In this document: piece by piece, positions 1-24,399 of the stretch
Numbering within the stretch: position 1 is the first letter of the stretch
Layout: every line of letters begins with the position of its first letter
Assembly: GCF_020382885.2 (NCBI RefSeq)
Contig: NC_058498.1
Location: 8,716,501 to 8,780,500, forward strand
Reading direction: 5' to 3'
Source of the DNA: Scatophagus argus
Taxonomy: Eukaryota > Chordata > Actinopteri > Scatophagidae
Length of the DNA: 64,000 nucleotides
Position numbers and translations under genes: made by a program
The notes under the pieces: model-generated
Database searches by the model: none
What the model saw: the letters and a program-made list of their open reading frames with translations, nothing else
What the model was told of the DNA's origin: nothing

Positions 1-1
1 C

Positions 2-373
2 AAACCAAACTCATATCCCCCTTACTGTGGTGGAGGGGGCTTCCTCTTGTCTGGCTATACAGCTTCAGTCATATACAATATGTCCCAGTCCATCACCATC
101 CTTCCCATTGATGATGTTTACATGGGGATGTGTCTGGCCAAAGCAGGACTTAGTCCTGTTTCTCATATGGGTGTGAAGACTTTAGGATTTCACATTCCCT
201 CCAAACAACTAGATATACAAGACCCTTGCTTTTATAGAGACGTTTTAGTGGTACACAGATTCCTTCCGGCTCACATGTTTCTCATGTGGCGCAGAATACA
301 AGACCCTAACCTGAGATGTGGTCCCTCCAAGAAAAGGTTTTGGCAGCACAAAAATTTGACCTTGAGGTGGTGA
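2..373 (+). CDS. B3GNT3-like beta-1,3-N-acetylglucosaminyltransferase, C-terminal part
   Basis: This is the last 123 codons of a Golgi type II glycosyltransferase of family GT31; the start lies before the window. The enzyme family adds GlcNAc in beta-1,3 linkage to galactose (poly-N-acetyllactosamine and core-1 extension in the B3GNT3 branch). Seen directly: a glycine-rich CGGGGF segment followed by a Leu-Ser-Gly, then IDDVYMGMC, the conserved acidic motif of the family, then DPCFYRD and LVVHRF, which align with the end of human B3GNT3 (DPCMYREL, LLVHRF). The reading frame is open from the first base. After the family's usual end there is a basic tail (GPSKKRFWQHKN) before the stop at 371-373. 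The neighbour jak3 supports B3GNT3 rather than another family member, because B3GNT3 lies next to JAK3 in human. A teleost expansion of this family makes the exact paralogue uncertain. Confidence 0.85.
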   Translation, partial: KPNSYPPYCGGGGFLLSGYTASVIYNMSQSITILPIDDVYMGMCLAKAGLSPVSHMGVKTLGFHIPSKQLDIQDPCFYRDVLVVHRFLPAHMFLMWRRIQDPNLRCGPSKKRFWQHKNLTLRW

Positions 374-503
374 TGAAGCTTGATGATACTTTGCTTCGTG
401 TTCCTTCTCTTCTACATTGTGAGAGCAATTCATTTGTTGACTGTGATAAGATTTGATGACTCTCAGTGGCCAGCTTATTGCAGCAGCCAAACTCAGGCAA
501 TCT

Positions 504-803
504 AATAAAACAACAACAAACCTACCATTAAGTGACAGCTTAAGACGACTTTGTGTTTGTCGACACTTTCAGAGCAGTTGATTCGTCTCTATTTCCTTTC
601 ATTGTTTGTGGCGGCTGTTGTTTTGGGCCACATCACACTGAAATGTTTTTATAGAGTAATATTCTGATGATCTCATGAAGTGAATTAGAGACACAGGAAG
701 CACCACTGCAGTCCACACATTGCAGTGTTAAAGTGTGTGGGCAACCAGTAACATACACCTGTAATTAAAGTGTAGTTGCAGGTTATGTGAACCGTAAAAT
801 AAA
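504..803 (+). other. Candidate polyadenylation signals of the B3GNT3-like gene
   Basis: Two AATAAA hexamers lie downstream of the stop, at 504-509 and 798-803. Either could end the transcript; the sequence alone does not decide. Confidence 0.4.
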
Positions 804-3365
804 GCGGTTCTTAGCTCCCTGCATAGAATCACAATCGTCCAAAGTATTGGATTAGGGGGTAGCAGTATAGACTATTTAAATATTTATGTCATCGTGTTAT
901 CAGAATGTCTTTTTGCTTTTCGTGTGACATTAACACTATATTGTTTTTCTTGTTATTGTTTGTTTGTGAACAACATGTCAGGTGACATAGTAGTCATAAG
1001 CTGGATGTGACATTGCACATACTTCCATGCACCAGAGGTTAAGAAATATGTTAAAAATCAGTCTAGAGGTTTGGGGGATTTTCCTTTAGTTGTCTGCACT
1101 GTTTGATCAAATCACAACTAAGTTGAATTTTTTACTAAATTTTACTGAATTATGCTAAATAAATAAATTAAATAAAAACCCCCACAATATTTAGAATTTT
1201 TTTCGAACTCGAATTTTGATTTTTTTATTTTATTTATTTGTGTTTATAATCAAGTTTTCAGGGATTTTAAAGGCTTTATCATGAGGTTAATTGCATTTTC
1301 TTTTCTTTCTGTTGCACTTTGGGCAATTTTATCTTTAAATATACTCTTATATATAAACAGACTTGTCTTAAACTGTGAAATATTTGTTGAAAATTGTGTC
1401 TTTTTCATGCAGTAGATAGCAGAAACAATATTCTTTCAGATTTGTAAGAAAAATAAATATAAAACAAGAAACTAAGAAAGATAGAGGAATGAACTTATCA
1501 AAGGCTTTTCTAATCAGCTTCTTACTGACGGCATATCGTGACTCACACAGTCCTGGAGAAACAGGTTTGAATGATAAAATCAAATCAGTTTAGAGAGACA
1601 ATAAGTACTTGAGGATAAAGATCTGAAACGTTTTCTTATACTTTAAAGATATTTTTGTGTTCAATTTAGTTTGTATTACAAGATTTTGTTTAGGTTTTTA
1701 CTTGAATCTAAAAGGATGACCAGGACCCAGGGGCAAAGCACACTGGTCTGGAACACATTTTTTTAATTTAAAAAAGTGTTTGAGTATCTGCTGACATACA
1801 CATACTGTACAGCTACACAGTGCATGTTTGGGTAAATAAAAAACATTTGTAAAATGTCTCATCTCAAAATGCAAAATATTCTGATTTGTATTGTACAGAT
1901 AATAAATACTTTTTGTGATAAAACTAGACAATAGAGGACATGCAGTCCACTGTGTGTTGTTCAGGTTTCATCCCACAGTTATTGACACTTACTGTAAAAT
2001 GTGACTGCTCAAACCAATTTCCCTTAATGCCATGCTTCGAGTCTGACAATAGAAACACAGCCCGTTGTGTTCTTTATTGTTTCTTTGGATCCTCGTTAGT
2101 TGTTGCCTTGGCAATTAATCTTTCAGGCACCCATACAATAAAACACGGTGTACAGTATTTTGAATGCTCAGCGGCAGCTGATTGAGCTGGAAGGGAAAGA
2201 CGGAGAAAGAGAAAGAGAAAAAGACAGAGAGAACAATAGGAGAAAAAATGTAACTAAATGAACACAGTGTACCGACTGGGCCTCCTCAATAACTACTCAG
2301 CCTTTTTTTTTTTGAACATTTTTGTTGACAGCCTGGGTGAGACAACACAGTGAGTGAAGTGAGAAGACCTGCGTCCTTGTGTTGTCTCTTCCTGTGACAT
2401 TTGGCCAGTGAAAATGCAAATTGCAGCAGTCTACAAACTTCTTAAACTTTTGGAACTTTTCACCATTGTGAACTTTTGTCTGTGATTAGGTTTTTAAAAA
2501 ATGGTAAAAATGTAACCATTTGTCAAAAACCAAGGTTATGACGTGTAACATTTAAGTCTGACATGTGAGCCTATGGCTATGTGATTAGATCTCACACGCT
2601 TGTAATGTGAACAAACTGGCTTTTCATGGCATTTCCATGGAATTCACTTCCTCTTCATGCTCAGTGTGTTTTGTACGATACCCACGCTACAAATGGTGCA
2701 TATCTCTGAAGTGCAGGCTTTTGAATGTCATCCAGAAATAACAATCAGTCAATGGACATATTAGATGTGATATGTCACATGAGATCTGACACAATGGCTA
2801 CACTGTAATGTAAAAATTGTAAACTTGAGTAAGTTATTCAGTATGGATGTAAATGCTACAATTGCCCAGTGTTATGTGATCCAGTACAGCAGCTCTACAG
2901 TGAATTCTGCCTTTATGAAGCTTTTCACTTTGACATTAAAGAGTTTTTTGTAAACTTTAACAGTTTTTTCTCACTTTCCTACAATATTCGAACGTTGCTG
3001 TTTAACAGAATGCAAAGGTACGTCTCATCCAATTTAAGATCATACATCATTTCTGCTTGACTCCTCCAGACTGTTTAGAATTGGGTTAATATACATGTCA
3101 AATTATCAGGGATGCAAGACAGAGGAAGGTCATCTCATTCGTGTTTTATGGTCTCTCCTGCAGAAAAACAAATTTTGTTCAGTTTAAGATTTAAGCTGGT
3201 AAGATTTAAGATAAGATGATGGATCAGTTTGAAGATTTGCGGACAAACATGTTAGAAGTTACATCCAAGTTACTGTAATGACAGGTGGACAGATACTCTG
3301 AGATGACTAGAGCAGGAGCATTTGGAAAGAAGTCCTACCAGCGCTCAAAGAGTTAAAGCAAGGCG

Positions 3366-3415
3366 TCAGGACTTGAAGACGTTTCACTGCTCATCCAAGC
3401 AGCTTCATCAGTTCA
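3366..3415. repeat. Fragment of dispersed teleost repeat
   Basis: The stretch reads GAAGACGTTTCACTGCTCAT followed by a Cys/Ala-rich 'ccaagcagcttcatcag' tail, a sequence I recognise as a common interspersed repeat in fish genomes. A shorter related piece (TTTGAAGACGTTTCATGCTC) occurs at 56845-56864 in kcnn1 intron 3. Confidence 0.5.
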
Positions 3416-4969
3416 AACCGGCAGTTTGGAAAATCAGATGTGTGTAAGAAAATCCGGCAAATACTTAAGCTGCGGCGAGACACGCGTTCAGTGCTGTGAT
3501 CTTTGCATGAATTATTATTTTTTTTTAATACTTGCTTTTTTTTCCTTGCATACAGCTTTGGAATAATACAATAATAAAAAGGCACTGCACTCACTGCACT
3601 TTTTCATTCTTTGATGACTTGAATGATGATGTTGAATGATAATGTAATTTAGCTATGCTACTAAACAGGTTTTCAAGGGAAGTGAAAATAGACTGTTGAG
3701 ATGAGTCATGTACTAACGGGAAATATGCTCATATAAACTGGCAACTCAGTACAGACAAAGGAAAGTAGAGGGAAAAAAAACAACATCGTTAAGTCAAGCA
3801 GTCTCAACAAGATCATCACAGTACAACACTATGCAGCACAGTGAGTCCTGCTGTCAGTTTGGTGAAGAAAATACCTCAGTAACTTAACCACTGTTGTATG
3901 TACAGTACATGCACACTGAATACTTGCAGTTCTGATTCACTCAACTTTCTTTTGGTAGTGGATTTAGAAAAAGATCACCAAAATTATTACAATTCGATCA
4001 GATTTCATTTCTTCCAACAAGCATAGTTGTTGAGAAACCCACAAATAACCTCTTGGTGGTGCTAGAGGAAAAGTCAAGAGCATCTTCTGCACATCGTGGA
4101 TATCCTTGACAGTTATGAGTTGAGATATTTCAGTCTTGATCAAAGTGGACAAACAGACATTGCTGTCCATAGAGTCATGAAAGTGGCATTTTTCATGGAC
4201 AACATGTCCCAGAAGTAACATGGCTGGTATGAGTAATGGAATTAATGATGGTTGAATATTAAATTTTGTTGCCTCACTTTCAGTGTCTTCATATTGTACA
4301 TGTCAGCAGATCATTTTATTTCATCAACAGATTTTGAAACCACGGACATGTCATTAAAATCCTGTTTCTTCACAAAACTGGGAAATATACTGTACCTGTT
4401 CACTCTCTTGCCAGATGAGAAGAATGATGCCTTTCAGATCTGAAGCTATAGCCATTAATGAGATCAGATATATGAATCAGATGTTGAATTGAAACCACAT
4501 CGCACCTTATTCATATCCAATCCTAAACCCAGAGTGTCACTCAGCCAAGTAAACCAAAAAGACTAAGATGACTTTTAATGAAGGGACTGTGCTGACTATG
4601 CTGTCCAAAGATAAACAACTGTAACAAGCATGCACAGTTTCTGGACAATATCCATAACTTATATGTATGTCACAGGAAACAAACGATAGTGCAGGCTCTT
4701 GTTAGCAGAAAGCTGGCGTCCAGTTGTCTGGTATGCTCTGTGCTCACCTCTGATATTTGATTTGACCTTTGATATTTTAGAAAAATAATGCAAATTTTAG
4801 AAAATATTTACATAACCTCACATTCAAAAAATATTTTTTAACAATCCACTTCCTGTTATCATGACTGAGGGACTTGTGGCAGAAGCAGGCAATCTGTCAG
4901 GATTAAGCATTAGAGCCTTATTATACCTTGTGTTCTCATTTGTCTTCTCTACCTGTCCCTCTGTGTGCC

Positions 4970-5245
4970 TGTGTTGTGTGTGTTTGTGTGTGTGTGTGTG
5001 TGTGCGTGTGCACATATTCCTGTAGTTGTGGGGACAAAAATCTGTTTACACAGTGGACCCCACAACTGAAATCATTAAATATTAGGGTGCTATGGTTAGG
5101 TGGTGGTAAAGTCTCTAGGAAATGAATGTAAGTATGTGATGTAATGTCCCCAGAAGTGATGGAAACATGAGTGAGCATGTGTGCGTGTGTGTGTGCGTGC
5201 GTGCATGTGTGCATGTGTGTGTGTGTGTGTGTGTGTCTGTGTGCT
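4970..5245. repeat. Two TG microsatellites around a repeated spacer
   Basis: TG-rich tracts at about 4974-5010 and 5176-5245 flank about 160 bp that begins with TTGTGGGGAC and contains the complementary GTGGACCCCACAA, plus AATGTCCCC further on. This arrangement (TG tracts beside a GTGGGGAC/GTCCCCAC motif) is seen repeatedly in fish genomes. Several open frames across it are only the repeat read in different phases. Confidence 0.7.
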
Positions 5246-6313
5246 CAGAGCTGGGTGTGGCCTCCTGGTGGCTTCCCACAAACACAGCTGAGTCAGATAT
5301 CTTCATCAACTCAACCATCTGCCTGCTGTATCGAAAGAGTGACTCATTCATTAACATGAAACATGTTTGTTCTCACGCTATCTGTCATTTTCCATGCGCC
5401 TCAGTTCAGGTCAGTTCAGTTCATTTGATCTTTGTGTCCATGCTCAGCTCCAGCTCAGCCACTCTGCTCTAGAAGTATTCTGCCAGTCCCTTGTATAGAC
5501 CTTAAGTCATTGGTCAACAGACAGTCTGCTCCGTGTGTCGGTTGTGGGATATCAATTTTTTGATCATCATTAGCTCATCATCAGCTCAACGTATTATTTT
5601 CAAAGAACATAAATTCTTTCTTTGTGTTGTGTTTACAATTATCAGTACCTTAGGGATTTCAAAGAGCTGCATTCATTTAGTTCAGTCAATTAATTCACTA
5701 AACATTTCTAAACCATACTCCCACAAAATTTATTGATTATAAGCATAATAACATATGTGAAAAAGAATTCAAAATACAATAAATTCTTCACTGTAAGATC
5801 ACATTATCACAGCACAAATGCAGAAACGAAAATATTAAATGCAAAATATATTTTTTATCAATACATTTTCATAAAACAAATATCCTTCAGAGCTTCAGAT
5901 CTTTTTTTTTTTATTACCAACATAATAGAATTATTTACAGTACACATATTGATATTTAAACATTTTACTTTGAGGATACTATTCTGTATTGGACACTGGT
6001 TTCAGTTGAGTTCTCAGTTAAACTGATATTTGACTATAAGAAAGTATGATGAAATGTACTATACAAAAATCTTGGACATTAAGTAGCTGTCTAAGTCATC
6101 AGGGAGATTTGATTTGACTCTTTTAATGTATTATTTCTAGAGCTTTCTGGCTGTCCTTAGGGAATGGTCCGGATAAGACTTATGAGTGCCCAACACTGCT
6201 GAAATTCTGTTGTCAGTCTGTGAATGCTTTCATGTTTGAGTGTTGGTGATTGATGTGTGTGTTGTCAGGGTGTCTATCTGAACTCAGTCTAAATTGGGAC
6301 ATAACTGAAATTG

Positions 6314-17337
<11,024 letters not shown>

Positions 17338-17345
17338 GGGTACTT
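17338..17345 (-). other. jak3: jak3 5-prime UTR piece at the start-codon exon
   Basis: An acceptor TCCTCAG ends at 17346 on the minus strand, leaving eight untranslated bases before the ATG at 17337-17335. This implies at least one upstream non-coding exon. Confidence 0.6.
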
Positions 17346-18759
17346 CTGAGGACCAAGTCAACAGACATGTACTTATTTTCAGTTAACTGTAAAAGGAAAC
17401 TGATACTTAGATTGGAGTGACATAATATTAGCAGTTTCAGGTGCAAATGAAATTGTTGGATAACCCTCTTTTTCAGAGGTAATGCACTTGCTTAAGTATG
17501 ATAAAATATTAAAAATTTCATGAAAATAAAGCAATATTTGCACCGAGGTTTGCTAAAGTTGCATTTGGAAAATAATTTCTGCCCATAGGAGCTGATAATG
17601 CTGTAAAACTGAAATCGAGTGCTCGAGTGTTCACATTTTCCCCATGTGACACTTTCACGAAACATCACACACAAACAGTACTTGTAATAAACATGAACAT
17701 GTTGTGATGTCTGCAGCTCTTCACTACACCACTGCAGCTGGTTTTCCTGAAGGCTCAAATTAAATGACTGACTTTATAAAATGACAAAAATAAATAAATA
17801 AATTACTTCTTATTTTATCAATTTTATTTTGTTTATGAGCCTTGATTTACTGGCTCCTCATGTATCCACAGTAAATGTTAGCCAGCCATTTCTTAACAAT
17901 GATCTTTATTTCTTTATCTAGGGGAAAAAGCAAACATATAATTTAAAGCTGAATTCAGTGTCAGGCGTTGTCTTTCTCCTGTTTTTCTCTCTCTCATCTT
18001 CTTGTTATGATTCCAAAAGTCAGTTTTGAGGTCTTTTTAAAAAGTACCAATAAAACAAAAATAAGGAACTAACAATATATATTTTAAAATTGATGTTGTC
18101 CTTACTAAATCTGAATCTTAAGAGTAACCTATAGTTGTTAAATATAGTGGAAATAAAGTTAATATTTTCTCAGTGAATGGTATAAAGTAGCATAAATGAA
18201 AATACTAGTGAAGTACAAGCACTCAAAGATTGTACTTTACTTGTATACTGCTTATGTAAATGTATTTGGTTATATTCCACCACTGCCGAATTCCCCACCA
18301 AAGCTGTAGAAGGAAACCTATCAGCACAGCTAAGATTCAAACTGTAAATAAATTTACTGTAATTCATGTATAAAAATTTGTATAAACTAAAATTTGTATG
18401 TTATCACATGTGAAGAGAATTCCCACCATGACTGAATGATGTTTTAAAATGTCGAATGTAAATTAGCGGGGATTCCCATGATATCAAAAGCAACAGCTCA
18501 CCATGTTGCGCTGTAGCTGAATCAGGAACTCAGTAATTACGATCGCATAATGATATGTAATAATACACAACATTGTTTCACGTTGAAAAGCAGCTTTAGC
18601 TAAGACATCTCCATCTCATAGTGTCAGTCATCTCAATATAAAATGAAACTTTAACATTTCATAACAGCATAAACGCTTTCTATGAACATTTTAGATTACG
18701 TTTTAGAAGATCATAATCATTATCATGTTTATCATAATTGCTATTGAAGGTATTGTTAC

Positions 18760-18890
18760 CTTTAACTTTGTACTGCAGAAGTCCTCATCTCGATCACTTG
18801 TTCTTGTAAAGCAGGATTGTCTTTTTTGACATCTGCGTTTATGCTGTTCTTGTGTGTGTGTGTCTGTGTGTGCTGACAGGAAGTTCAATA
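18760..18890 (-). other. jak3: Candidate non-coding first exon and promoter of jak3
   Basis: On the minus strand a donor AAAG/GTAACA at 18760-18758 closes an exon-like segment. Just upstream are CAGGAAATCC and ACTTCCTGTC, both ETS-type GGAA cores; ETS factors are known to drive mammalian JAK3. A CA/TG run (18853-18870) lies inside the exon. No clear TATA box. This is inference from motif placement only. Confidence 0.3.
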
Positions 18891-21102
18891 GGATTTCCTG
18901 ATTCAGACAGTCAGTCGTTTCTCGTCATCTTTGTCAAGCTGTTTTCTTCCCACTGACTGAATTGACGCATGTACAAGATTAAATGCTGAAATGTTTCACA
19001 AAAGGTTTCACTGTTCACAAGAATCAGGGAATTTTAGGGAATATGTTGGTGTGTGTGTGTTCACACATTTCTGTTGATTACAAATTGCTTCACATCAACT
19101 TTGAGAAAATATGACCTCACCTATTAAACATTTAAATGTTTTTGCCTCGCTTGGCCACAGCTGATTAGATCAGCTGAAAATTCTGTATGGACTTATAGCA
19201 CAACATATTTAATGCCTTTCCTCTTGCACCACCACCCAACCTTTGTTACAAGTCACACTGGTCCATGACAACCTGTTACATGTTTAGATTTTTTTTTAGA
19301 TGTTCTGTTTCCTGTTTTATTTTGGAATTCCCTCAGTCTGTCTTGTTTTTGCGTCTACATCCTGTCATTCCTTAATTTCCTGCTGCTTTGACTGCATGCC
19401 CCAAAATGACTCGTTTCGTTGTGTTTATCGTCTTAATGTATTTAAGCTGTCCTGTTCCTCCCCTGTGTTGCTGTTTGTTTGCTGCCCTTTTTATAACCCT
19501 TCATTTTGCCTTTACCTTTTTGAGATTGTTTGCCTGTTGGATTGCCTGGCCCTATACTAAACCCTTTGTTGGATACTGGACTTTTATCTTATGTCAACAA
19601 ATCAAGCATTTGAGTCCTGTCCTCTGTGAGGTTAACCGGCCTAGCAACAACAACAACATATATCTCACGATCTCATTACATGGAATCTGCTACAGATATT
19701 TATGATCTCCAGGCAATGATTTATTTATGTTTTCTTCACCACAGTAAGGTAGTCGGAGATTAAACCCTTATAATGTTGTTTATTTGTTTTCTTTCACCAC
19801 GATCATGTAAAAATATACACACAGATGTTAACTCATTCATCATATTCACAAATCTCATAACCTTATTTGATTGCCATGAAATTTGCAAAGACTTTACATG
19901 TTCCAGTACCCGGGAAGGGTAAACTTGATTTGAAATGGACCCCTTGACTTTTTCTCACACTCTAGCCCACCCCAACCTTGGTGTGCAGGATCCAAAAGAT
20001 CCATTGTTCCAATGATGGTGAACACAGAGGTCAGAGGGACCTGGTGGCAGAGTGGCTTTTTGTGGTTCATCCTGCAGAATCTTGTTCAGGTTGGGATCTG
20101 GGGAGTCTGTGACTCATTGGTGTGGTCCATTAGACATTCCTGAGCTGTTTTCGAAATGTGACGGGGTACGTTGTCCCGCTAGGGAATCCAGTATTGCAAG
20201 TCCTTGTGAAAGAAGAATTTTGGGGTCTAGTGAGAAAAAAACAACAGAAACAGAGGAGACACATGACATATAAGGTAAGACAGCAAGCATTTGCAATGAA
20301 TGAAAATCTTCCTGAAAGCAAAGGCAGTTCTGCACAGAAATACAAAGAAAGAAACTCATCTGACATTATAGGAAAAGAGAACCAGCTGACAGCTGCGGTT
20401 TCCCTGTTCAGCAGTGAGGGTTTTAGCAGCTTCCTGCGAGAGCTGCTAGAAAACCGCCTGTTCTGAACTGCAGACATTGTAATGTTTGGATTGCATGTTC
20501 CTTTAATTACTGATTTTGTTTTTCCTTTTTATTTGTGTTTTTGTCTCACATATAATTTTTTAGTTTGTTCCTCTTCATGATGATCCTCTTTTTCTACTTC
20601 CAAAGTACACGTGCATGTGTGATACATGCAGAGTCTTTCTTTTGGGTATCAGACATCACAACCAACTTCCATTTAAAGTTTTGAAACTTCTTCTGCAGCA
20701 TGACGCACTTCTCCTCTTCCTATCTGCATGTTCAGTATAATTCAAAGAGCAAATCTGAGCAGATTACCTTAAAAACACTGAGTAACACTGATACTGGTGT
20801 TACCTTGGGTGTTGAACCTTGGACACTTTTCTCTTGCAGCAAAAAGGGAAGTGAAGCCACAATCAACAGTATAAGGAAGTGGAATTGTTGAGGATTTGTA
20901 TTTTATTTTATTTTATTTATCTCACCTGGACTCACAGGTCATATCTAGAAGTCAACGAAAGGTCACATCAGTGTAGTTTTACCAAACAGCCTGTTGGAAC
21001 TTGAATTCACACTGTTTCACAACAGCACAATAGGCAGAAAGGTGCAACATGATTGTCAGGTTTTATACGCTTCACATACAATTCTATACATTTTATCCTG
21101 CA

Positions 21103-21135
21103 GGTATCTATCTATCTATAGATGGATAGATAGAT
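21103..21135. repeat. TATC/GATA inverted microsatellite
   Basis: TATCTATCTATCTATA runs directly into GATGGATAGATAGA, so the array can fold back on itself. Confidence 0.8.
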
Positions 21136-22679
21136 TTTCCTGCATTGGAAAAATTGATCTGTTGATGTTCCGTCATTGTGATAATGCATTATGACTGACT
21201 GAGAGAAGCCTTTCAGAGTTCAAAAATGAATCCTGTATGAATTTCATGAGCTTTTGATGTTCTCGCATTCTGTTATAATTCAATATGAATTTTACATTGT
21301 TGTTTTTAATATTGTTTTTGTTTTATAAACCTTTATTTTTAGAGTTGATTTTAAGATTTGACACATAACTCTTTTCTCCCTCTCCTTCCACCTTAACTAA
21401 GATCTTACGTAAGAGCTACAATCTTGTATGCGTTTAAAGGTCAAGAAAAAACATCAAAGACAGCACAGACTTTACAGGCAAAGACTTAGCACTTTGAATC
21501 ACCCCAAGATAAAGACTGTACAACCCTTCCATGTTTATTTCAGCAAATATGCTTTTATAGGCTTGCTTAATGGATTTTATTTTTGGCTTTATGAATTATT
21601 TTATTTGATGTCTTAGTCTAACGTTGCCTTGTGTTGCCAGTTGTGTCATGCCATGATGAGTGTGCACAGTTGTAGCCTGTGATGGGAGTAGAATCTATTT
21701 TCTCATCTTACTTTCACCTATAAAGTAAATAAGCATAACGTATTGAACTATTCCTTTTATGTATTTGGGGGCGGAAACATGACCTGAGTCTACAGAACAG
21801 AAACACAAGAAAAAAAAGGCACAAGCGAGACAGGAAAGAGACGAGATCAGCCAGACAGCACAACCCCCCGTCTGCGAAATGTTCATAAGTCTGCTTTTAA
21901 CATTGAGTTATCAAAGAGCAACCCCAGATTTTTAGCTGCAGTTTGCTGTGTTAAAAGAATGACCACTAAGATAATGCGTTTGTTTGTTTTTTTTGTTTTG
22001 TTCTTTTTTTTTTTTTTGCCTGTGCCCTGATATCTGAAATGCAGCTTACAAGATTCTCATCAAGGCTCAGATCATCAGGAGAAGCTGAGGTGCAGAATTG
22101 TGTGTCATCTGCGTAGCAGTGGAAACAGATCACATGTTTGTAGATGAAAAAATGTAATGACAAGGAACAGTGTAATTTCCACTTTTGAAGTCTTCTGTTT
22201 TTGACATACCTTCATTTTAATGAAGTAAAAGTGGATGAAAGTTGAAATTTCTAAAAAAAAATGTGGGAAATGATGTGCATTTATACGCTTCCTTTCACCC
22301 ATGCAAAGGTTTTCAGACAAGGTAATCAATCACACCTGATACTGAGATCTTGAAAAAAATAATTATTTGTAGTAGTAGTAGTACATGCTGAACTATTAGA
22401 TCTTTTCCACAATGTGGCAATTCTGCTCTGGCTGAAGCTGAACCAGATTACATGGAATCACACTACAAATGAAGAACAAGCTCCTTTTGTTTGAGATGCC
22501 TCGTATGAGTCCCCAAATAGAACACCTTGTGGAAGAAAAATGATAGCGTGATAATTTATTCACTCTGGTGCTCATTCTGTTCTTACTGCCCAGTGCCTGA
22601 TTATCTCAATAAGGAATCCCAGAGTTCTGCCCCTCTTGTGTTCATGTCCTAAAATGTAAAGGCTGCGGGCCTAAGGAAA

Positions 22680-22692
22680 ATATATATATATA

Positions 22693-22731
<39 letters not shown>
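22680..22731. repeat. TA microsatellite
   Basis: An almost uninterrupted AT array of about 50 bp, broken once by GC (TATGCATA). Confidence 0.9.
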
Positions 22732-22740
<9 letters not shown>

Positions 22741-24399
22741 TGAAAAAAAAACATCATTAAAGAAAAATACTTGCAAATTTGATCCCACATCAAAGATGAT
22801 CCTTTAATACGCTGAGAGGCACCTCTAATTTTGTTTCCCTCTGTTTTGTTTGAAATGCCACCTGGACTCCTTCCAGCAAAGTCCTAGATGCATTTTTCCA
22901 TGGGATTCATAGGATTATGGTTTTTGGTATTAAGCTATTAATCTGCAGCTTGGCAAGATTTGTCCATGAGCATTTTGTCCATTTCTTACAGCTTCACTCT
23001 CAGTTTTTCAGAAGTAGTCTTGTACTCTGAGTTAGGGAACGTATTGGCCTACTGTTGATTAATGTAAAAGATTTGTGATAGCCTGGAGAAGCTGACAGCC
23101 CTGGTGGTCATTCGTTTATTAGCCATGCTGACATGCCATTTGTTAAGTCCAGGAAAGGGATGGCGTAAAAGGGTAAGGGGGCAACATCATCACAGTCTTT
23201 GGTAACACGTGAATAGTGGCTTTGTTTGCCTCAACATCTTTAGGAATGGTTGAATGACGCATGGGCTCTAAATCTAAGTCCATGTTTTCGGAGGAACAGG
23301 ATGTTGAATGCCAAATGCTCACACCTGATCTACTGATTTTGTTTATTCAACGAATGATGAAGACATAAAGAAGTTTCTCTCACAGTTCAGAGAAGTCTCA
23401 CTGATTTCTCCTTGTCATCATCATTTATCTATGAGGGCACAACAACATGCTTCACTGCAGTACTCTGTTTCTGCTATCGTGTTGTGTTTCTGTTAGCACT
23501 TGGTTTTGTGTAGAGGAGTCAGGAGTCAAACATGAAAACAGTCTTTCATTTTACTCCTTGGCCAAGTCAGCAACTAATTTGGGTGGCAGCTGTGGTGTTC
23601 AAGTTCAGAAATAGCCATCCATGTGTTGCTTAGAGTAGAGGATGGTGTTCTCAAAATCTTCAAAGTTCTATGAAGGTGTACAGACTCACTTTTAGCCTTG
23701 CTTTTATCCATAATATTGACTCCACAGCCATGTTTTCATTTTGCACGCTTTGCTCATTTTTTTTTTAAATTATAATAATGAAGATAATGATGGTGTGGGT
23801 GATTATTGGCCTGATAATTGCTGATGTTATGGTTGTAGAGAGAGGTAAGACACTCAGGCTCACTCAGTCCTTATCTTTGGCAATTGGCTAATAGTAGATT
23901 GCTTCAAAGTCTTACACTGAGTAACCTCAATAAACAAAAATTAAATTTTAAAGCAAATGTTATTATAATATGTTTTCTGGTTCCAGCCTCTCAAAAGTGC
24001 AAAATTTCTATCTGAGATCTGAAGTTGTCAATTTGGGTTCTGTGAAATTATGATGGAGATTTCCCACCACAGGCTACCTTGTTTTCTTTGTTTTGTTTGT
24101 TTTTTTTGACATTTTACAGACCTAAGCTGAATAGGCCTTATCAGAATAATCAAAATAACGTATATAAGTTATTGGCATCACTACTGTAGCCTTACAGTAA
24201 TAAAAGTGGATATTTAAAAGACAACACAAACACAATGAAAAGACTATTACAACGACCACTCCATTATTTCCCACTCCTCTCCATCTCCCTGCTGTATGTC
24301 GATCTCTCCGTCTTTAATAAGTACACACGCAAACGCAACATAACGCAGAAAGTAGGCTTTTTCCTCCCGCAGGCCCCCGCATTCCTCAACGGCCACTTA

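Larger units (their letters stand above)
804..6313. other. Intergenic stretch between B3GNT3-like gene and jak3
   Basis: No convincing coding exon is visible on either strand. It holds a fish-type dispersed repeat fragment near 3366-3415 and a TG-rich repeat block at 4970-5245. A TTTATT at 5729-5734 (AATAAA on the minus strand) and a TTTAAT at 6122-6127 could serve as jak3 polyadenylation signals. In human, INSL3 sits in this interval; I looked on the minus strand for relaxin-type B-chain and A-chain cysteine patterns and saw none. Confidence 0.5.

Noticed and set aside
3964-4221. 85-codon minus-strand open frame
   Set aside because: No signal, domain or splice context; composition like surrounding intergenic DNA.
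4824-5472. Several overlapping open frames on both strands
   Set aside because: They consist of His-Thr, Cys-Val or Ala-Arg repeats from the TG/CA microsatellites.
804-6313. Search for insl3 (relaxin-family peptide) next to jak3
   Set aside because: No B-chain or A-chain cysteine pattern was seen in any minus-strand frame; a small two-exon gene could still be missed by eye.
20158-20466. 102-codon plus-strand open frame with a matching minus-strand frame
   Set aside because: Its start overlaps a degraded fish Tc1-like repeat, no splice or promoter context, no domain; chance frame.
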